Below are positions 34,497-45,339 of a stretch of DNA of 45,339 nt, piece by piece. The translations under genes and the position numbers were made by a program. Below the pieces are notes generated by a model, which was not told the origin of the DNA, made no database searches, and saw nothing but the letters and a program-made list of their open reading frames with translations. The DNA comes from Candidatus Margulisiibacteriota bacterium (lineage in GTDB: Bacteria > Margulisbacteria > Riflemargulisbacteria > GWF2-39-127). The DNA lies in contig QKMY01000063.1 of assembly GCA_003242895.1 (NCBI GenBank), forward strand, positions 1 to 45,339. The letters are read 5' to 3'. Position 1 is the stretch's first letter. The number at the start of each line of letters is the position of its first letter.

Positions 34497-35630
34497 ATGG
34501 AATTTAGTTGTCAAAAAGAGGATTTAGCGAAGGCCGTACAAATTGTAGAAAAAGCCGTAGGAACAAAAAGCACTTTACCAATTATTGGTAATATATTAAT
34601 TGAAACAACAGTGAATGGAATAAAATTAGCCTCTAATAATTTAGAAATAGGTATTGAAGTAATAATACCAGCTACAATTCTTTCCGCAGGTAAAATTTTA
34701 GCTCCTGCAAAAACCTTAGGCAGTATCGTGTCAAAACTACCGGATGCAGAAGTAAATATAGAGATATTTGATAATCAGGTAATCAAAATTAACTGCGGGC
34801 AATCAAAATTTAATATTCATGGTCTGGCAGCAGATGAATTTCTTATGCTCAACAAAGTAACAGATGGAGAAAATATTACTATTAATGCGATGCATTTTAA
34901 AGAAATGATAAGACAGGTTATTTTTTCTGTTTCTTTAGATGAAAGCAAGCATATTTTGAATGGTGTTTATTTTCAGTTCGGTTATAATCCTGAACAAAAA
35001 GAAAAATTCAGAATGGTATCTACCGATGGCTATAGACTGGCTTTAAAAGAAGGAGAAATTGAGCAGGCGGTAACTAATCCTATTAATTTCGTTATACCTA
35101 CAAAAGCATTGAATGAAGTTGCGTCGATTATACAAACGAACGAAGAAGATAATATGGTCCTTAATTTTTCTTCAGATCAAGTAGCATTTACTTATAAAAA
35201 TAATTATCTCGTTACAAGAATTATACAGGGGCAATTTCCAGATTTTAACCAAGTCATTCCAAAATCTTCATTAACAAAACTTTTGATTAACAGGAAAAAC
35301 TTTCTAGAAGCAGCAGAGCGTTGTTCAATTATTGCCAGTTCAAGCGCAAATATTATCAAATTAGAGCTTTCAAATAACAAATTACTAATCACTGCTAGAA
35401 CTCCGGATGTAGGTGAATTCTCTGAATTGATTGATGTCGATATGAGTGGCGATTCAGAAACACAAATATCGTTTAATGTACGTTTATTGATTGATGTGCT
35501 TAAGATAGTGAGTGATGAAAAGGTATCGCTTAATTTTTCCGGTACATTGAATCCAGGCGTAATAAAACCTGAGGGAAAAGAAAGTTATCTGTATGTTATA
35601 ATGCCGATAAGAACTACGGACAACAGATAG
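34497..35630 (+). CDS. dnaN: DNA polymerase III beta sliding clamp
   Basis: The ring-shaped clamp tethers replicative polymerase to DNA. The 377-residue length is standard and three clamp folds can be followed. Landmarks are AVQIVEKAVGTKSTLPIIGNILIE at the N terminus, the STDGYRLA segment near residue 178, and the C-terminal VIMPIRT end that forms the partner-binding pocket edge (usual MPMRL). A strong AAGAAGGAGATA ribosome binding site precedes the ATG. It is in its usual place between dnaA and recF. Confidence 0.98.
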   Translation: MEFSCQKEDLAKAVQIVEKAVGTKSTLPIIGNILIETTVNGIKLASNNLEIGIEVIIPATILSAGKILAPAKTLGSIVSKLPDAEVNIEIFDNQVIKINCGQSKFNIHGLAADEFLMLNKVTDGENITINAMHFKEMIRQVIFSVSLDESKHILNGVYFQFGYNPEQKEKFRMVSTDGYRLALKEGEIEQAVTNPINFVIPTKALNEVASIIQTNEEDNMVLNFSSDQVAFTYKNNYLVTRIIQGQFPDFNQVIPKSSLTKLLINRKNFLEAAERCSIIASSSANIIKLELSNNKLLITARTPDVGEFSELIDVDMSGDSETQISFNVRLLIDVLKIVSDEKVSLNFSGTLNPGVIKPEGKESYLYVIMPIRTTDNR

Positions 35631-35658
35631 AGTATTGTCGAATGTAATTAAAGTAATA

Positions 35659-35677
35659 GGGCGGTGTTATGCCGCCC
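35659..35677 (+). promoter_or_regulatory. GC-rich hairpin in the recF leader
   Basis: GGGCGG pairs with CCGCCC across a 7-nt loop, ending 13 bp before the recF ATG at 35691. There is no T-run, so it is not a standard terminator. It sits where a ribosome binding site would be expected and might limit recF translation. Confidence 0.4.
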
Positions 35678-35690
35678 ATATATGCCAATA

Positions 35691-36809
35691 ATGATTATAA
35701 AAAGCTTAGAGCTAGAGAATTTTAGAAATTATTCAAAAGCTAAAATAGATATTGATCCATATATAAATATTTTGGTTGGACTTAATGCTCAAGGAAAAAC
35801 GAATATTCTTGAAGCAATTTTCCTTATTGCTACCTCAAAATCACATAGAATCCAAAAAAATAATGAGCTAATTAAGTTTCAAGAGGACCATGCTCTGGTT
35901 TCATTGCGAGCAGAGAGTTTACGAGGGAATAATTTTTTTAATATTCAGGTGATGAATGATAATAATAAGCAGATTCATGTTAATGGAAAAAGAATCAAGA
36001 GAGCTACCGAACTGCTTGGATATTTTAATGTTGTTCTTTTTTCGCCGGAAGATATTGATATAGTCTGCGGTTCTCCAATAGATAGAAGAAAATTTATTGA
36101 TATTTTTGTTTCTCAGGTTAAGCCATCATATGCAGTTTTGCTAAGTGATTATTATAAGGTGCTGAAGCAACGAAATAAAACACTCAAAGATATAAGTAAG
36201 CAGAAGTGTAAAGAAGACATGCTTAATATGTGGGATGAGCAGCTTGTTAACCTCTCGTATACCATAGTTAACGAACGTTTACAGGCAATCAAATCAATAG
36301 AAGAAAAAGCGAATAAATTTTATAGTTATATTAGTGATTATCAAGAGCAGCTCACAATCGAATACTATTCTGGTATTGGCGGAAAAGACAAATATACAGC
36401 TCAAGAGTATAAACACATTTTTCAACAAAAGATTAAAAGCTCTTTAAAAATGGATATAATTTTAGGAACGACATCCTGTGGACCGCATAGGGATGATATG
36501 TTATTAAAACTAAATGATAAAGAAGCCAAGTTATATGCGTCCCAAGGTCAGAAAAGATTGGTGAGTTTAAGTCTTAAATATGCTGAAGTTGAATATATCA
36601 GAGAAAATACAGGTGAATACCCTGTTTTACTTTTTGATGATGTTTTATTAGAATTAGATTTAAAGAGAAAACATAAATTATTTGAAGAACTGATAAAAAA
36701 AGCTCAAATCATTATAACGACAACTGATTTGAAAAGATACCAGGAAGTAGTTGTAAAAGCGGCAACTATTTTTAGTATAAATCAAGGTGAAGTGATCAAG
36801 GGTACTTAA
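35691..36809 (+). CDS. recF: DNA recombination/repair protein RecF
   Basis: RecF is an SMC-like ATPase that, with RecO and RecR, loads RecA at single-strand gaps. The protein of about 372 residues shows Walker A GLNAQGKTN near residue 30, the signature YASQGQKRLVSLSLKYAE, and Walker B PVLLFDDVLLELD with the D-loop. I choose ATG at 35691 (MIIKSLELENFRNYS) because family members begin there; an ATG at 35682 and a GTG at 35664 are also in frame. No clear Shine-Dalgarno is visible, and a hairpin occupies that place. The stop is directly followed by the dciA start codon. Confidence 0.96.
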   Translation: MIIKSLELENFRNYSKAKIDIDPYINILVGLNAQGKTNILEAIFLIATSKSHRIQKNNELIKFQEDHALVSLRAESLRGNNFFNIQVMNDNNKQIHVNGKRIKRATELLGYFNVVLFSPEDIDIVCGSPIDRRKFIDIFVSQVKPSYAVLLSDYYKVLKQRNKTLKDISKQKCKEDMLNMWDEQLVNLSYTIVNERLQAIKSIEEKANKFYSYISDYQEQLTIEYYSGIGGKDKYTAQEYKHIFQQKIKSSLKMDIILGTTSCGPHRDDMLLKLNDKEAKLYASQGQKRLVSLSLKYAEVEYIRENTGEYPVLLFDDVLLELDLKRKHKLFEELIKKAQIIITTTDLKRYQEVVVKAATIFSINQGEVIKGT

Positions 36810-37742
36810 TTGAACGATCTAAGTAGCGCGATAAGAAAAATAATCGAATCGAATGACACATTAAAAAAAGCTTACGAATTATTATTTTGGAATAAGCAAT
36901 GGTCAAGAATTGTTAATAAAGATATATCTGATAAAACGTATGTAGAAAAAGTTTCAGGTACAACGATCTATATTTTAACGTGCAGTCCGGTATGGTCAAA
37001 TCAACTTACGATCCTCAAACCTCACCTCATTAAGAAGATTAAAGAGGTTTTCAAAAATAGTTCCATAAAAGATATTCGCTTTCGCACAACATCACTTCAA
37101 GATATTAAAAAATTAAAATCTGAAATTTTAGGCACTGACGAACTTTCTGAAGAATCATCACCTTCTGAAAAATATTCAATAGATGTTGAAAAAAAAGAGC
37201 TTTTGAGGGATAATGAAGAGGGGATAAATGAAGAACTTTGCTGGAAAATTAACAGAATTTATTCTAAAGATCAACTATTAAAAAATACTAAACTACGAAG
37301 TGGTTGGAAACCGTGCGAAAAGTGCGGGATATTATGTAAAACACGAGGAAGAATTTGTCCGACTTGTTATTCCATTAGCAATCAAGAAAAAGAACAAAGA
37401 ATACTCCGCTATCTAAGGGAAGCTCCGTGGACAAAATTTGAAGATTTTCAAAAAACTGACAGGACTATGAACGATTCATTTTTCTATAGAGTAAAAGAAA
37501 ATTATAAGCTTAATAAAATCGAAGAGATTAGAAAAAAGACGGCCGTATTTGTCAATGAAGGCGATAACCGGCTAAAAGAACATATAAAAGAACAGATTAA
37601 TTGTTATGTGATGCTAACGTCCGCGTTACAGCCTCAGTACATTACTGATGAGATTATAAAACAGAAAATCGGGAAAAGTATTTATTCTGTCATTTATGAA
37701 AATGGTAAACGATTGTTTAAGAGATCGAATAAAGGTAATTAG
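36810..37742 (+). CDS. dciA: DciA-like (DUF721) protein with a zinc-ribbon extension
   Basis: Residues 5-100 match the DUF721/DciA domain (WSRIVNKDISDKTYVEKVSGTTIYILTCSPVWSNQLTILKPHLIKKI), the module that loads the replicative helicase in bacteria lacking DnaC/DnaI. A charged linker (about 105-150) leads to a zinc-ribbon-like motif with C169, C172, C183 and C186. It is followed by an EAPWTKFEDF helix and a lysine-rich tail. At 310 residues it is about twice the length of simple DciA proteins. The start is TTG at the base after the recF stop, with AAGGG upstream. Its position between recF and gyrB is the usual one for this family. Confidence 0.85.
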   Translation: MNDLSSAIRKIIESNDTLKKAYELLFWNKQWSRIVNKDISDKTYVEKVSGTTIYILTCSPVWSNQLTILKPHLIKKIKEVFKNSSIKDIRFRTTSLQDIKKLKSEILGTDELSEESSPSEKYSIDVEKKELLRDNEEGINEELCWKINRIYSKDQLLKNTKLRSGWKPCEKCGILCKTRGRICPTCYSISNQEKEQRILRYLREAPWTKFEDFQKTDRTMNDSFFYRVKENYKLNKIEEIRKKTAVFVNEGDNRLKEHIKEQINCYVMLTSALQPQYITDEIIKQKIGKSIYSVIYENGKRLFKRSNKGN

Positions 37743-37770
37743 ATATATTTTTGATTATACAAAAGTGTAA

Positions 37771-40254
<2,484 letters not shown>

Positions 40255-40268
40255 GAAGGAGAATAATC

Positions 40269-42800
40269 TTGATTAATCAAGACGGTTTATTTGAAAAGAT
40301 TAGAATGATCAATATTGAAGATGAAATGAAGTCTTCTTATATAGATTATGCCATGAGTGTTATTGTAGGTCGAGCGTTGCCCGATGTGCGGGACGGACTG
40401 AAACCGGTTCACCGAAGAATTCTGTTTGGTATGAACGAGCAGGGGATGACTTCCGGAAAGCCGTACAAAAAATCTGCGAGAGTTGTCGGTGACGTTTTAG
40501 GTAAGTACCATCCGCATGGTGACTCCGCCGTGTATGATTCCTTAGTCCGTATGGCGCAACCGTTTTCCTTGCGTTATCCGCTTATCGATGGTCAAGGAAA
40601 CTTTGGTTCGGTAGATGGAGATAATGCCGCGGCTATGCGTTATACGGAAGCTCGTATGGCCAAGATAGCCATGGAAATGATGTCTGATATCGATAAAAAT
40701 ACCGTTGACATGGTGCCTAACTTTGATGAATCTCTGGAAGAGCCGGCTGTTCTTCCTGCGAAACTACCTAATCTTCTGATTAATGGTACGTCAGGTATAG
40801 CGGTAGGTATGGCAACAAACATTCCGCCTCATAATCTTTGTGAGGTTGTTGATTGTATAGTGCATTTAGTTGATAATCCTGCTTCGTCAATTGACGAGCT
40901 AACTCAATTTATCAAAGGACCTGATTTTCCAACTGGAGGAGAAATCTGCGGAACTCGTGGAATATACGATGCTTATATGACCGGCAGAGGACTCATTAGA
41001 GTCAAAGCCAAAGTGCATGTGGAAGAGACGAGAGGGAAAAAAGGCAGAGAATCAATTATCGTTGACGAGATTCCATATCAGGTTAATAAGGCACAATTAA
41101 TAATTAAGATAGCAGATCTTGTAAAGGATAAAAAGATCGAAGATATTTCGGATCTTCGCGATGAGTCCGATAGAAAAGGTATGCGTATTTGTATCGAGCT
41201 CAAGAAGGATGCGAATGTCCAGGTTGTATTGAATTTGCTGTATAAGCATACGCCGATGTTTACAACCTTCGGAGCAAATATGGTTGCGCTGGTCAAAGGA
41301 GTTCCTAAGCAGCTCAACGTTAAGCAGATGCTTGAGCATTTCATTGATCACCGGGAAGAAGTAATCACGAGAAGAACACAATTTGAACTCGACAAAGCTC
41401 GTTCTAGGGCACACATCCTTGAAGGATTACGTATAGCCCTTGATAATCTCGATGCGGTTATAATTCTTATCAGAGGATCTGAAACGGTTGATGTTGCTCG
41501 GGAAGGATTAATGGCCAAGTTCTCATTATCAGAATTACAGGCCAATGCAATCCTTGATATGAGATTGCAGAAATTAACCGGACTCGAACAAGATAAAATT
41601 GAAGAAGAATATAATGCTTTGCTAATTGTTATCATAGATCTCGAAGATATTTTAGCGAGAAAACTCAGAAAGATGGAAATTATTAAAGCTGAGTTACTGG
41701 AAATTAAAGCTAAATATGGCGATGAGAGAAGGACTTCTTTTAGTGATGAAATGATTGATATGGATGAAGAAGACTTAATAGCTCAGGAAAAAGTAGCTAT
41801 TTTCCTTACGAAGCAAGGCTTTGTGAAGAGAGTGAGCTTAGACACCTTTAGAAGCCAGTTGCGTGGCGGCAGGGGTATCGCCGGCATGTCAACTAGAGAA
41901 GATGATTTGATTGAGAACGTTTTTGTTATTTCGACTCATGATTATCTCATGTGCTTTTCCAGTAAAGGAAAAGTCTATTGGCTCAAAGCATATAAGATAC
42001 CGGAAGCCGGTAGATTGGCAAAAGGTTTACACATTTCTCATCTTATCAGTTTAGACGAAGGTGAGAAAGTGACCGCCGCCGTTGATGTAACCAGTTTTGA
42101 AACAGAAGACTATTTCATAATGGCGACCGTAAAAGGCGTCATTAAGAAAACGAAGATCAACGAATTTAAAAATATAAGAAGTAATGGAGTTATTGCAATC
42201 AATTTGGATGAAGGTGACGATTTACAGTGGGTCAAGCATACGAATGGCAGTATGGAAGTGATGATGGCCACTCGAAACGGAATGATTATCAGATTTAGCG
42301 AAACCGATGTCCGTGAACTTGGTCGAGCTACTCGTGGTGTTCGAGGTATATTGTTGAAACCTACTGACAAAGTAGTGACCATGGATGTTCTCAAGGAAGA
42401 TCATGATATCCTGATTGTGGGTGAAAGTGGTATCGGAAAGAGAACACGCTTATCTGAATATCGGCTGCAAAGAAGAGGCGGTTCAGGCTTAAGGGCAATT
42501 ACTTTACGCAAGAAGCCTGCTGATTATGTAGCAAAAGTCCAGGTTGTAGAAAATGAAGACGAAATAATTATCGTAACCCAAAATGGAACTGTTTCAAGGC
42601 AAAGCGTAAGTAAGATTTCCAAACAACGCAGAGCAGCTCGAGGCGTACGAATACAAAAACTCGATGAAGGTGATAAGGTAGTCGACTTCACAAGAGTTAT
42701 TGAAGACAACGTCGACACTAAAGAAGATTCTGAGTTGGATAGTAAGCCAGAAATGGAAACGATGCTGTCTGAAACGATACCTCAGTTTTCTGATAATTAA
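40269..42800 (+). CDS. gyrA: DNA gyrase subunit A
   Basis: This subunit cuts and passes DNA strands. The 843 residues have the winged-helix breakage domain with catalytic tyrosine in [10 protein letters not shown] (about residue 124), [24 protein letters not shown], and the C-terminal beta-pinwheel. The GyrA-box reads [11 protein letters not shown], close to the usual QRRGGKG, so wrapping and true gyrase activity rather than topo IV are expected. An acidic tail ends the protein. At the main quinolone-resistance positions the helix reads GDSAVYDSL, the sensitive-type serine followed by an aspartate. The start is TTG with AAGGAG 7 nt upstream. Confidence 0.98.
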   Translation: MINQDGLFEKIRMINIEDEMKSSYIDYAMSVIVGRALPDVRDGLKPVHRRILFGMNEQGMTSGKPYKKSARVVGDVLGKYHPHGDSAVYDSLVRMAQPFSLRYPLIDGQGNFGSVDGDNAAAMRYTEARMAKIAMEMMSDIDKNTVDMVPNFDESLEEPAVLPAKLPNLLINGTSGIAVGMATNIPPHNLCEVVDCIVHLVDNPASSIDELTQFIKGPDFPTGGEICGTRGIYDAYMTGRGLIRVKAKVHVEETRGKKGRESIIVDEIPYQVNKAQLIIKIADLVKDKKIEDISDLRDESDRKGMRICIELKKDANVQVVLNLLYKHTPMFTTFGANMVALVKGVPKQLNVKQMLEHFIDHREEVITRRTQFELDKARSRAHILEGLRIALDNLDAVIILIRGSETVDVAREGLMAKFSLSELQANAILDMRLQKLTGLEQDKIEEEYNALLIVIIDLEDILARKLRKMEIIKAELLEIKAKYGDERRTSFSDEMIDMDEEDLIAQEKVAIFLTKQGFVKRVSLDTFRSQLRGGRGIAGMSTREDDLIENVFVISTHDYLMCFSSKGKVYWLKAYKIPEAGRLAKGLHISHLISLDEGEKVTAAVDVTSFETEDYFIMATVKGVIKKTKINEFKNIRSNGVIAINLDEGDDLQWVKHTNGSMEVMMATRNGMIIRFSETDVRELGRATRGVRGILLKPTDKVVTMDVLKEDHDILIVGESGIGKRTRLSEYRLQRRGGSGLRAITLRKKPADYVAKVQVVENEDEIIIVTQNGTVSRQSVSKISKQRRAARGVRIQKLDEGDKVVDFTRVIEDNVDTKEDSELDSKPEMETMLSETIPQFSDN

Positions 42801-42814
42801 GGAGACATAGTGAA

Positions 42815-43915
42815 ATGGGATTATCTTTAGGTATAGTTGGATTACCAAATGTTGGAAAGTCCACGTTGTTTAATGCCATAACTAAGGCAGGTGCGAAAGC
42901 AAACAATTTTCCTTTTTGTACCATTGATCCGAATATCGGCGTGGTAGCTGTCCCGGATGAACGCCTAGAAGTATTAGGTAAAATTAATAATTCAGTAAAA
43001 ACAGTTCCGGCATCTATCGAGTTTGTTGATATTGCAGGACTGGTTAAAGGGGCTCATAAGGGCGAAGGGCTTGGCAACCAATTCTTAGCAAATATCAGAG
43101 AAGTTGAAGCTATACTTCATGTTGTAAGATGCTTTGAGGACGATGATATTATCCACGTCGACGGAAGTATTGATCCTGTACGCGATATAGAGATTATTGA
43201 GCTGGAATTATTGTTCGCTGACTTGGCTACTATTGAGAAACGATTATCAGGACAGAGCAAAAAAATTAAGTCTGGTGACAAGCAAGAAATAGCTAGAATG
43301 GAAGTTTATGAAAAAATTAAGAAACACCTGGATGATAATAAGCTTATCCGGTACCTGGAATTGACCGACAAAGAAAAGGAACTGATTAAGGAACTCCATT
43401 TTCTTACCGAAAAACCAGTTATATATGTGGCTAATATAGCAGAAGATTCTATTCTTACTTATGAATCAGATCCGTTTTTTAAACGTGTGAAAGAATATGC
43501 TGAAAAAAGTGACGATAAAGTTATTGCCATTTCTAGTAAGATAGAAGCCGAGCTGGCTGAGCTTACCGATGAAGAGGGCAAAGAATATCTTTTGTCATTA
43601 GGCTTAAATGAATCAGGGCTTAAACGGTTAATACGATTAAGTTACCAATTACTTAATTTGCAGACTTATTTGACTTCAGGGCCAACAGAGACAAGGGCTT
43701 GGACCATTCATACCGGATCAAAAGCGCCTGCCGCCGCCGGTGTTATCCACACTGATTTTGAGCGTGGCTTCATTAAAGCAGAAATCGTATCTTATAATGA
43801 TCTTATTGCTGCCGGTACCTATGCGAAAGCGAAAGAGAAGGGTTTAATACGGCAAGAGGGCAAAGAATACGTTATGAATGATGGGGATATTGTTGAGTTT
43901 AAATTCAATGTCTAA
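42815..43915 (+). CDS. ychF: redox-regulated ATPase/GTPase YchF
   Basis: This 366-residue Obg-family P-loop protein has G1 GLPNVGKST, FPFCTIDPNIG and G3 DIAGLVKGAHKGEGLGNQFL. In place of the GTP-specific NKxD it has NIAED, the change that makes YchF/OLA1 prefer ATP. The C-terminal TGS domain (TSGPTETRAWTI to GDIVEFKF) is complete. It associates with ribosomes. The start is 14 bp after gyrA with an AAGGAGA ribosome binding site, so it probably joins the gyr transcript. Confidence 0.97.
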   Translation: MGLSLGIVGLPNVGKSTLFNAITKAGAKANNFPFCTIDPNIGVVAVPDERLEVLGKINNSVKTVPASIEFVDIAGLVKGAHKGEGLGNQFLANIREVEAILHVVRCFEDDDIIHVDGSIDPVRDIEIIELELLFADLATIEKRLSGQSKKIKSGDKQEIARMEVYEKIKKHLDDNKLIRYLELTDKEKELIKELHFLTEKPVIYVANIAEDSILTYESDPFFKRVKEYAEKSDDKVIAISSKIEAELAELTDEEGKEYLLSLGLNESGLKRLIRLSYQLLNLQTYLTSGPTETRAWTIHTGSKAPAAAGVIHTDFERGFIKAEIVSYNDLIAAGTYAKAKEKGLIRQEGKEYVMNDGDIVEFKFNV

Positions 43916-43927
43916 TAGGTGATGATT

Positions 43928-44470
43928 ATGAGCATGAAAAGACACATTCTTAGTTTGTTTATTGTTTTTTTATTTCTTTCAACTATCGTTTCTGCAGAAT
44001 CGGATAATACATTTGTCAGTTCACGCTACAAGTGTTCAATCCAAGGTCAGCCAGACTGGCTGATGGAAACGTCTCCGCAAAAGGGGATATTGGTTGCTTA
44101 TAATCACGTTGATGGGTACTCGACTATAACTCTGAAAGCCTTTACATTAACTGACGTCCCGTCGCTCAATGTTATTGCTGACAAAATATCTCAATCTGAT
44201 TTTAACGGCTGGGTAAAAATCGGGGGGAAATATGGTAGTGGAAATGACATTTTTATTACTGGGGCCTCTAATAAATATGAATCCGTTTATCAGAAAATAT
44301 TTCTTAACGATAAAGGGGAAAAAAGTTCTAATATAGCAGCTGTTGCCTATTATTTTAAGAATAAAAATGTTTACGTGATATCAGCAACTACCAAAAGCTT
44401 TACCTATCCTTCAATCAAAAAAGATATCAGAAAAATGATGAAGAGCTTTTATATCGACGAAAATCTATAA
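43928..44470 (+). CDS. small exported protein, possibly of the PsbP/DcrB-like fold
   Basis: This protein has about 180 residues. I prefer the ATG at 43928 because GGTGAT precedes it; GTG at 43919 and ATG at 43922 are also in frame. A signal peptide (residues about 5-22, cleavage after VSA) directs it outside the inner membrane. The mature part begins FVSSRYKCSIQGQPDWLM and ends YPSIKKDIRKMMKSFYI. This is the strand-then-terminal-helix pattern seen in DUF1795/PsbP-like periplasmic proteins, where the last segment reports a significance of small beta-sheet domains. The family call is tentative. It lies 12 bp after ychF and may be cotranscribed. Confidence 0.55.
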   Translation: MSMKRHILSLFIVFLFLSTIVSAESDNTFVSSRYKCSIQGQPDWLMETSPQKGILVAYNHVDGYSTITLKAFTLTDVPSLNVIADKISQSDFNGWVKIGGKYGSGNDIFITGASNKYESVYQKIFLNDKGEKSSNIAAVAYYFKNKNVYVISATTKSFTYPSIKKDIRKMMKSFYIDENL

Positions 44471-44497
44471 TATTTAAAAAGTAAATAGAATTAAGTC

Positions 44498-44980
44498 TTA
44501 TCTAGATTTCCGTTTAGGAGTTGGGGGCATTTCCTCGGAGATAAAAATGATAGGTTTATTGGTTTTTTGAATCTTAATAATGTGATATGGAGAAATAAAC
44601 GCACAAGTAACTATCGCATTACGGTCAGGTTTTTTTTCTTTTAAGTACACATACAATTGGTCATTACTCATTATTACTTTTTCAATCCTGATATCATAGC
44701 CACCAGTAGGTTTTAGCCCTTGAAAAACGGCTATCAAAATTTCTTTGTCGAAATTGATATATGGTATGCTACTTGGCGAGATATCCGGTATTTTCTTTAA
44801 CAGACAGTTAAACTCAGCTGAATTCCTTATTGCATAACTTGAATACTCTTTTTGCTGGAAAAGAAAGCTTTCAAAAAAAATTGTTTCGAATTTAATATCT
44901 TCGTTTGCCCTGGCTGTTACCGTATTGAAAGAAGTTATTAAAAAGATATAAGCAATTATTGATAAAACTCTATATAGCAT
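44498..44980 (-). CDS. exported PrcB-family-like protein
   Basis: The frame extends to 45124, but I place the start at the ATG at 44980 (160 residues), where an AAGG lies 9-12 nt upstream and a signal peptide begins (MLYRVLSIIAYIFLITSFNTVTARA). The mature domain (about 50-140) has the pattern of the PrcB C-terminal domain: an early FNCLLKKI helix, INFDKEILIAVFQGLKPTGGYDIRIEKV, and a closing TCAFISPYHIIKI strand. PrcB takes part in a protease complex in Treponema, but related domains occur widely with no known role. A basic tail ends the protein. Confidence 0.6.
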   Translation of the reverse strand: MLYRVLSIIAYIFLITSFNTVTARANEDIKFETIFFESFLFQQKEYSSYAIRNSAEFNCLLKKIPDISPSSIPYINFDKEILIAVFQGLKPTGGYDIRIEKVIMSNDQLYVYLKEKKPDRNAIVTCAFISPYHIIKIQKTNKPIIFISEEMPPTPKRKSR

Positions 44981-45339
44981 ACTTGGAATCCTTGTACTAT
45001 TTAACTCGACCATTATGAATAATACTATTTTTTCCCATATTAAATCAAGCTTTCTAAAATTTCCATTTATAATGTCATTATTGTTTAATTCCAAGGATAC
45101 AGAGAGAAAATTAAAATACAACAAGATCTAACTGGTTGCACATAAAGAAGAAAAAGTTACTACTAACCCGAGTCGCCTAATTCATAAATGCTAATTGTGT
45201 TGAGTCTCTGTGATAATTGAAAAAATATGCGAGTATGGGTGTAATATCCTAAAATAAAGCAACTAAAACGTCCTGCATTTTCTCAAGATAACCCAACCTG
45301 AAAAGATACTTTCCATAATTAAAACAACCTAATGGATAA
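44981..45339. other. right-edge intergenic region
   Basis: This is A/T-rich sequence to the window end. It contains the start signals of the gene ending at 44498 but no other gene, RNA or repeat that I can support. Frames running into 45339 show no recognisable product. Confidence 0.4.

Noticed and set aside
41097-41414. 105-codon minus-strand frame inside gyrA
   Set aside because: It is the antisense shadow of a well-conserved gyrA coding sequence.

Overview
The window looks like the replication-origin region of a bacterial chromosome with low to moderate G+C. The order rpmH-rnpA-yidD-yidC-jag-mnmE (minus strand) diverging from dnaA-dnaN-recF-dciA-gyrB-gyrA (plus strand), with mnmG-rsmG-parA-parB further left, is the classic oriC neighbourhood. 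A TolC-type channel, a predicted outer-membrane protein, lipoproteins and many Sec signal peptides point to a diderm cell. I cannot name the lineage from sequence alone. The gene style (short YidC, zinc-ribbon DciA, outer-membrane proteins) would fit an uncultured candidate phylum better than a well-studied group, but that is inference.

Layout. 1-440: left edge, with a degenerate ~23-bp tandem repeat and no convincing gene. 441-1316: a secreted PLD-type nuclease beside the RNase P RNA gene rnpB. 1418-6295: parB, parA, rsmG, a winged-helix protein with an inactivated nucleotidyltransferase domain, and mnmG, with an almost perfect parS site at 3749-3764. 6316-28823: about 22 kb of accessory and housekeeping genes lying between mnmG and mnmE, which are often close together. 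These include an outer-membrane protein, gap, and a TetR-controlled tripartite ABC exporter (TetR, TolC, HlyD, two ATPases, two permeases). They also include a CDF-like protein lacking its metal ligands, an epimerase, an acyltransferase, glnK-amtB, an EF-hand protein, a DUF1540 protein, the agmatine-to-putrescine pair aguB-aguA, small secreted proteins, an LRR lipoprotein, tRNA-Ser(GGA) and a GAF/HisKA protein. 28897-32322: the mnmE to rpmH operon. It contains rnpA, which has no ATG, GTG or TTG start and appears to begin at AUA. 32323-34496: DnaA boxes on both sides of dnaA. 34497-43915: dnaN, recF, dciA, gyrB, gyrA, ychF. 43919-45339: two small secreted proteins and a featureless end.

How it works together. 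Replication initiation (DnaA, its boxes, the clamp, DciA, gyrase) and segregation (ParA, ParB, parS) sit together. The divergent gene orientation matches leading-strand transcription away from the origin. The exporter operon appears autoregulated by its own TetR protein through an operator just downstream of a strong promoter. The ammonium module (AmtB plus PII) may be driven by a sigma-54-type promoter. AguA and AguB would convert agmatine to putrescine.

No transposon, prophage, CRISPR array or known defence system was seen. The most unusual items are the AUA-start rnpA, the inactivated nucleotidyltransferase/HTH protein beside parS, a second parS-like site 11 kb away inside the tolC-like gene, a CDF homologue with three of four transport-site ligands replaced, and a histidine-free tandem cytochrome-b5-like protein.
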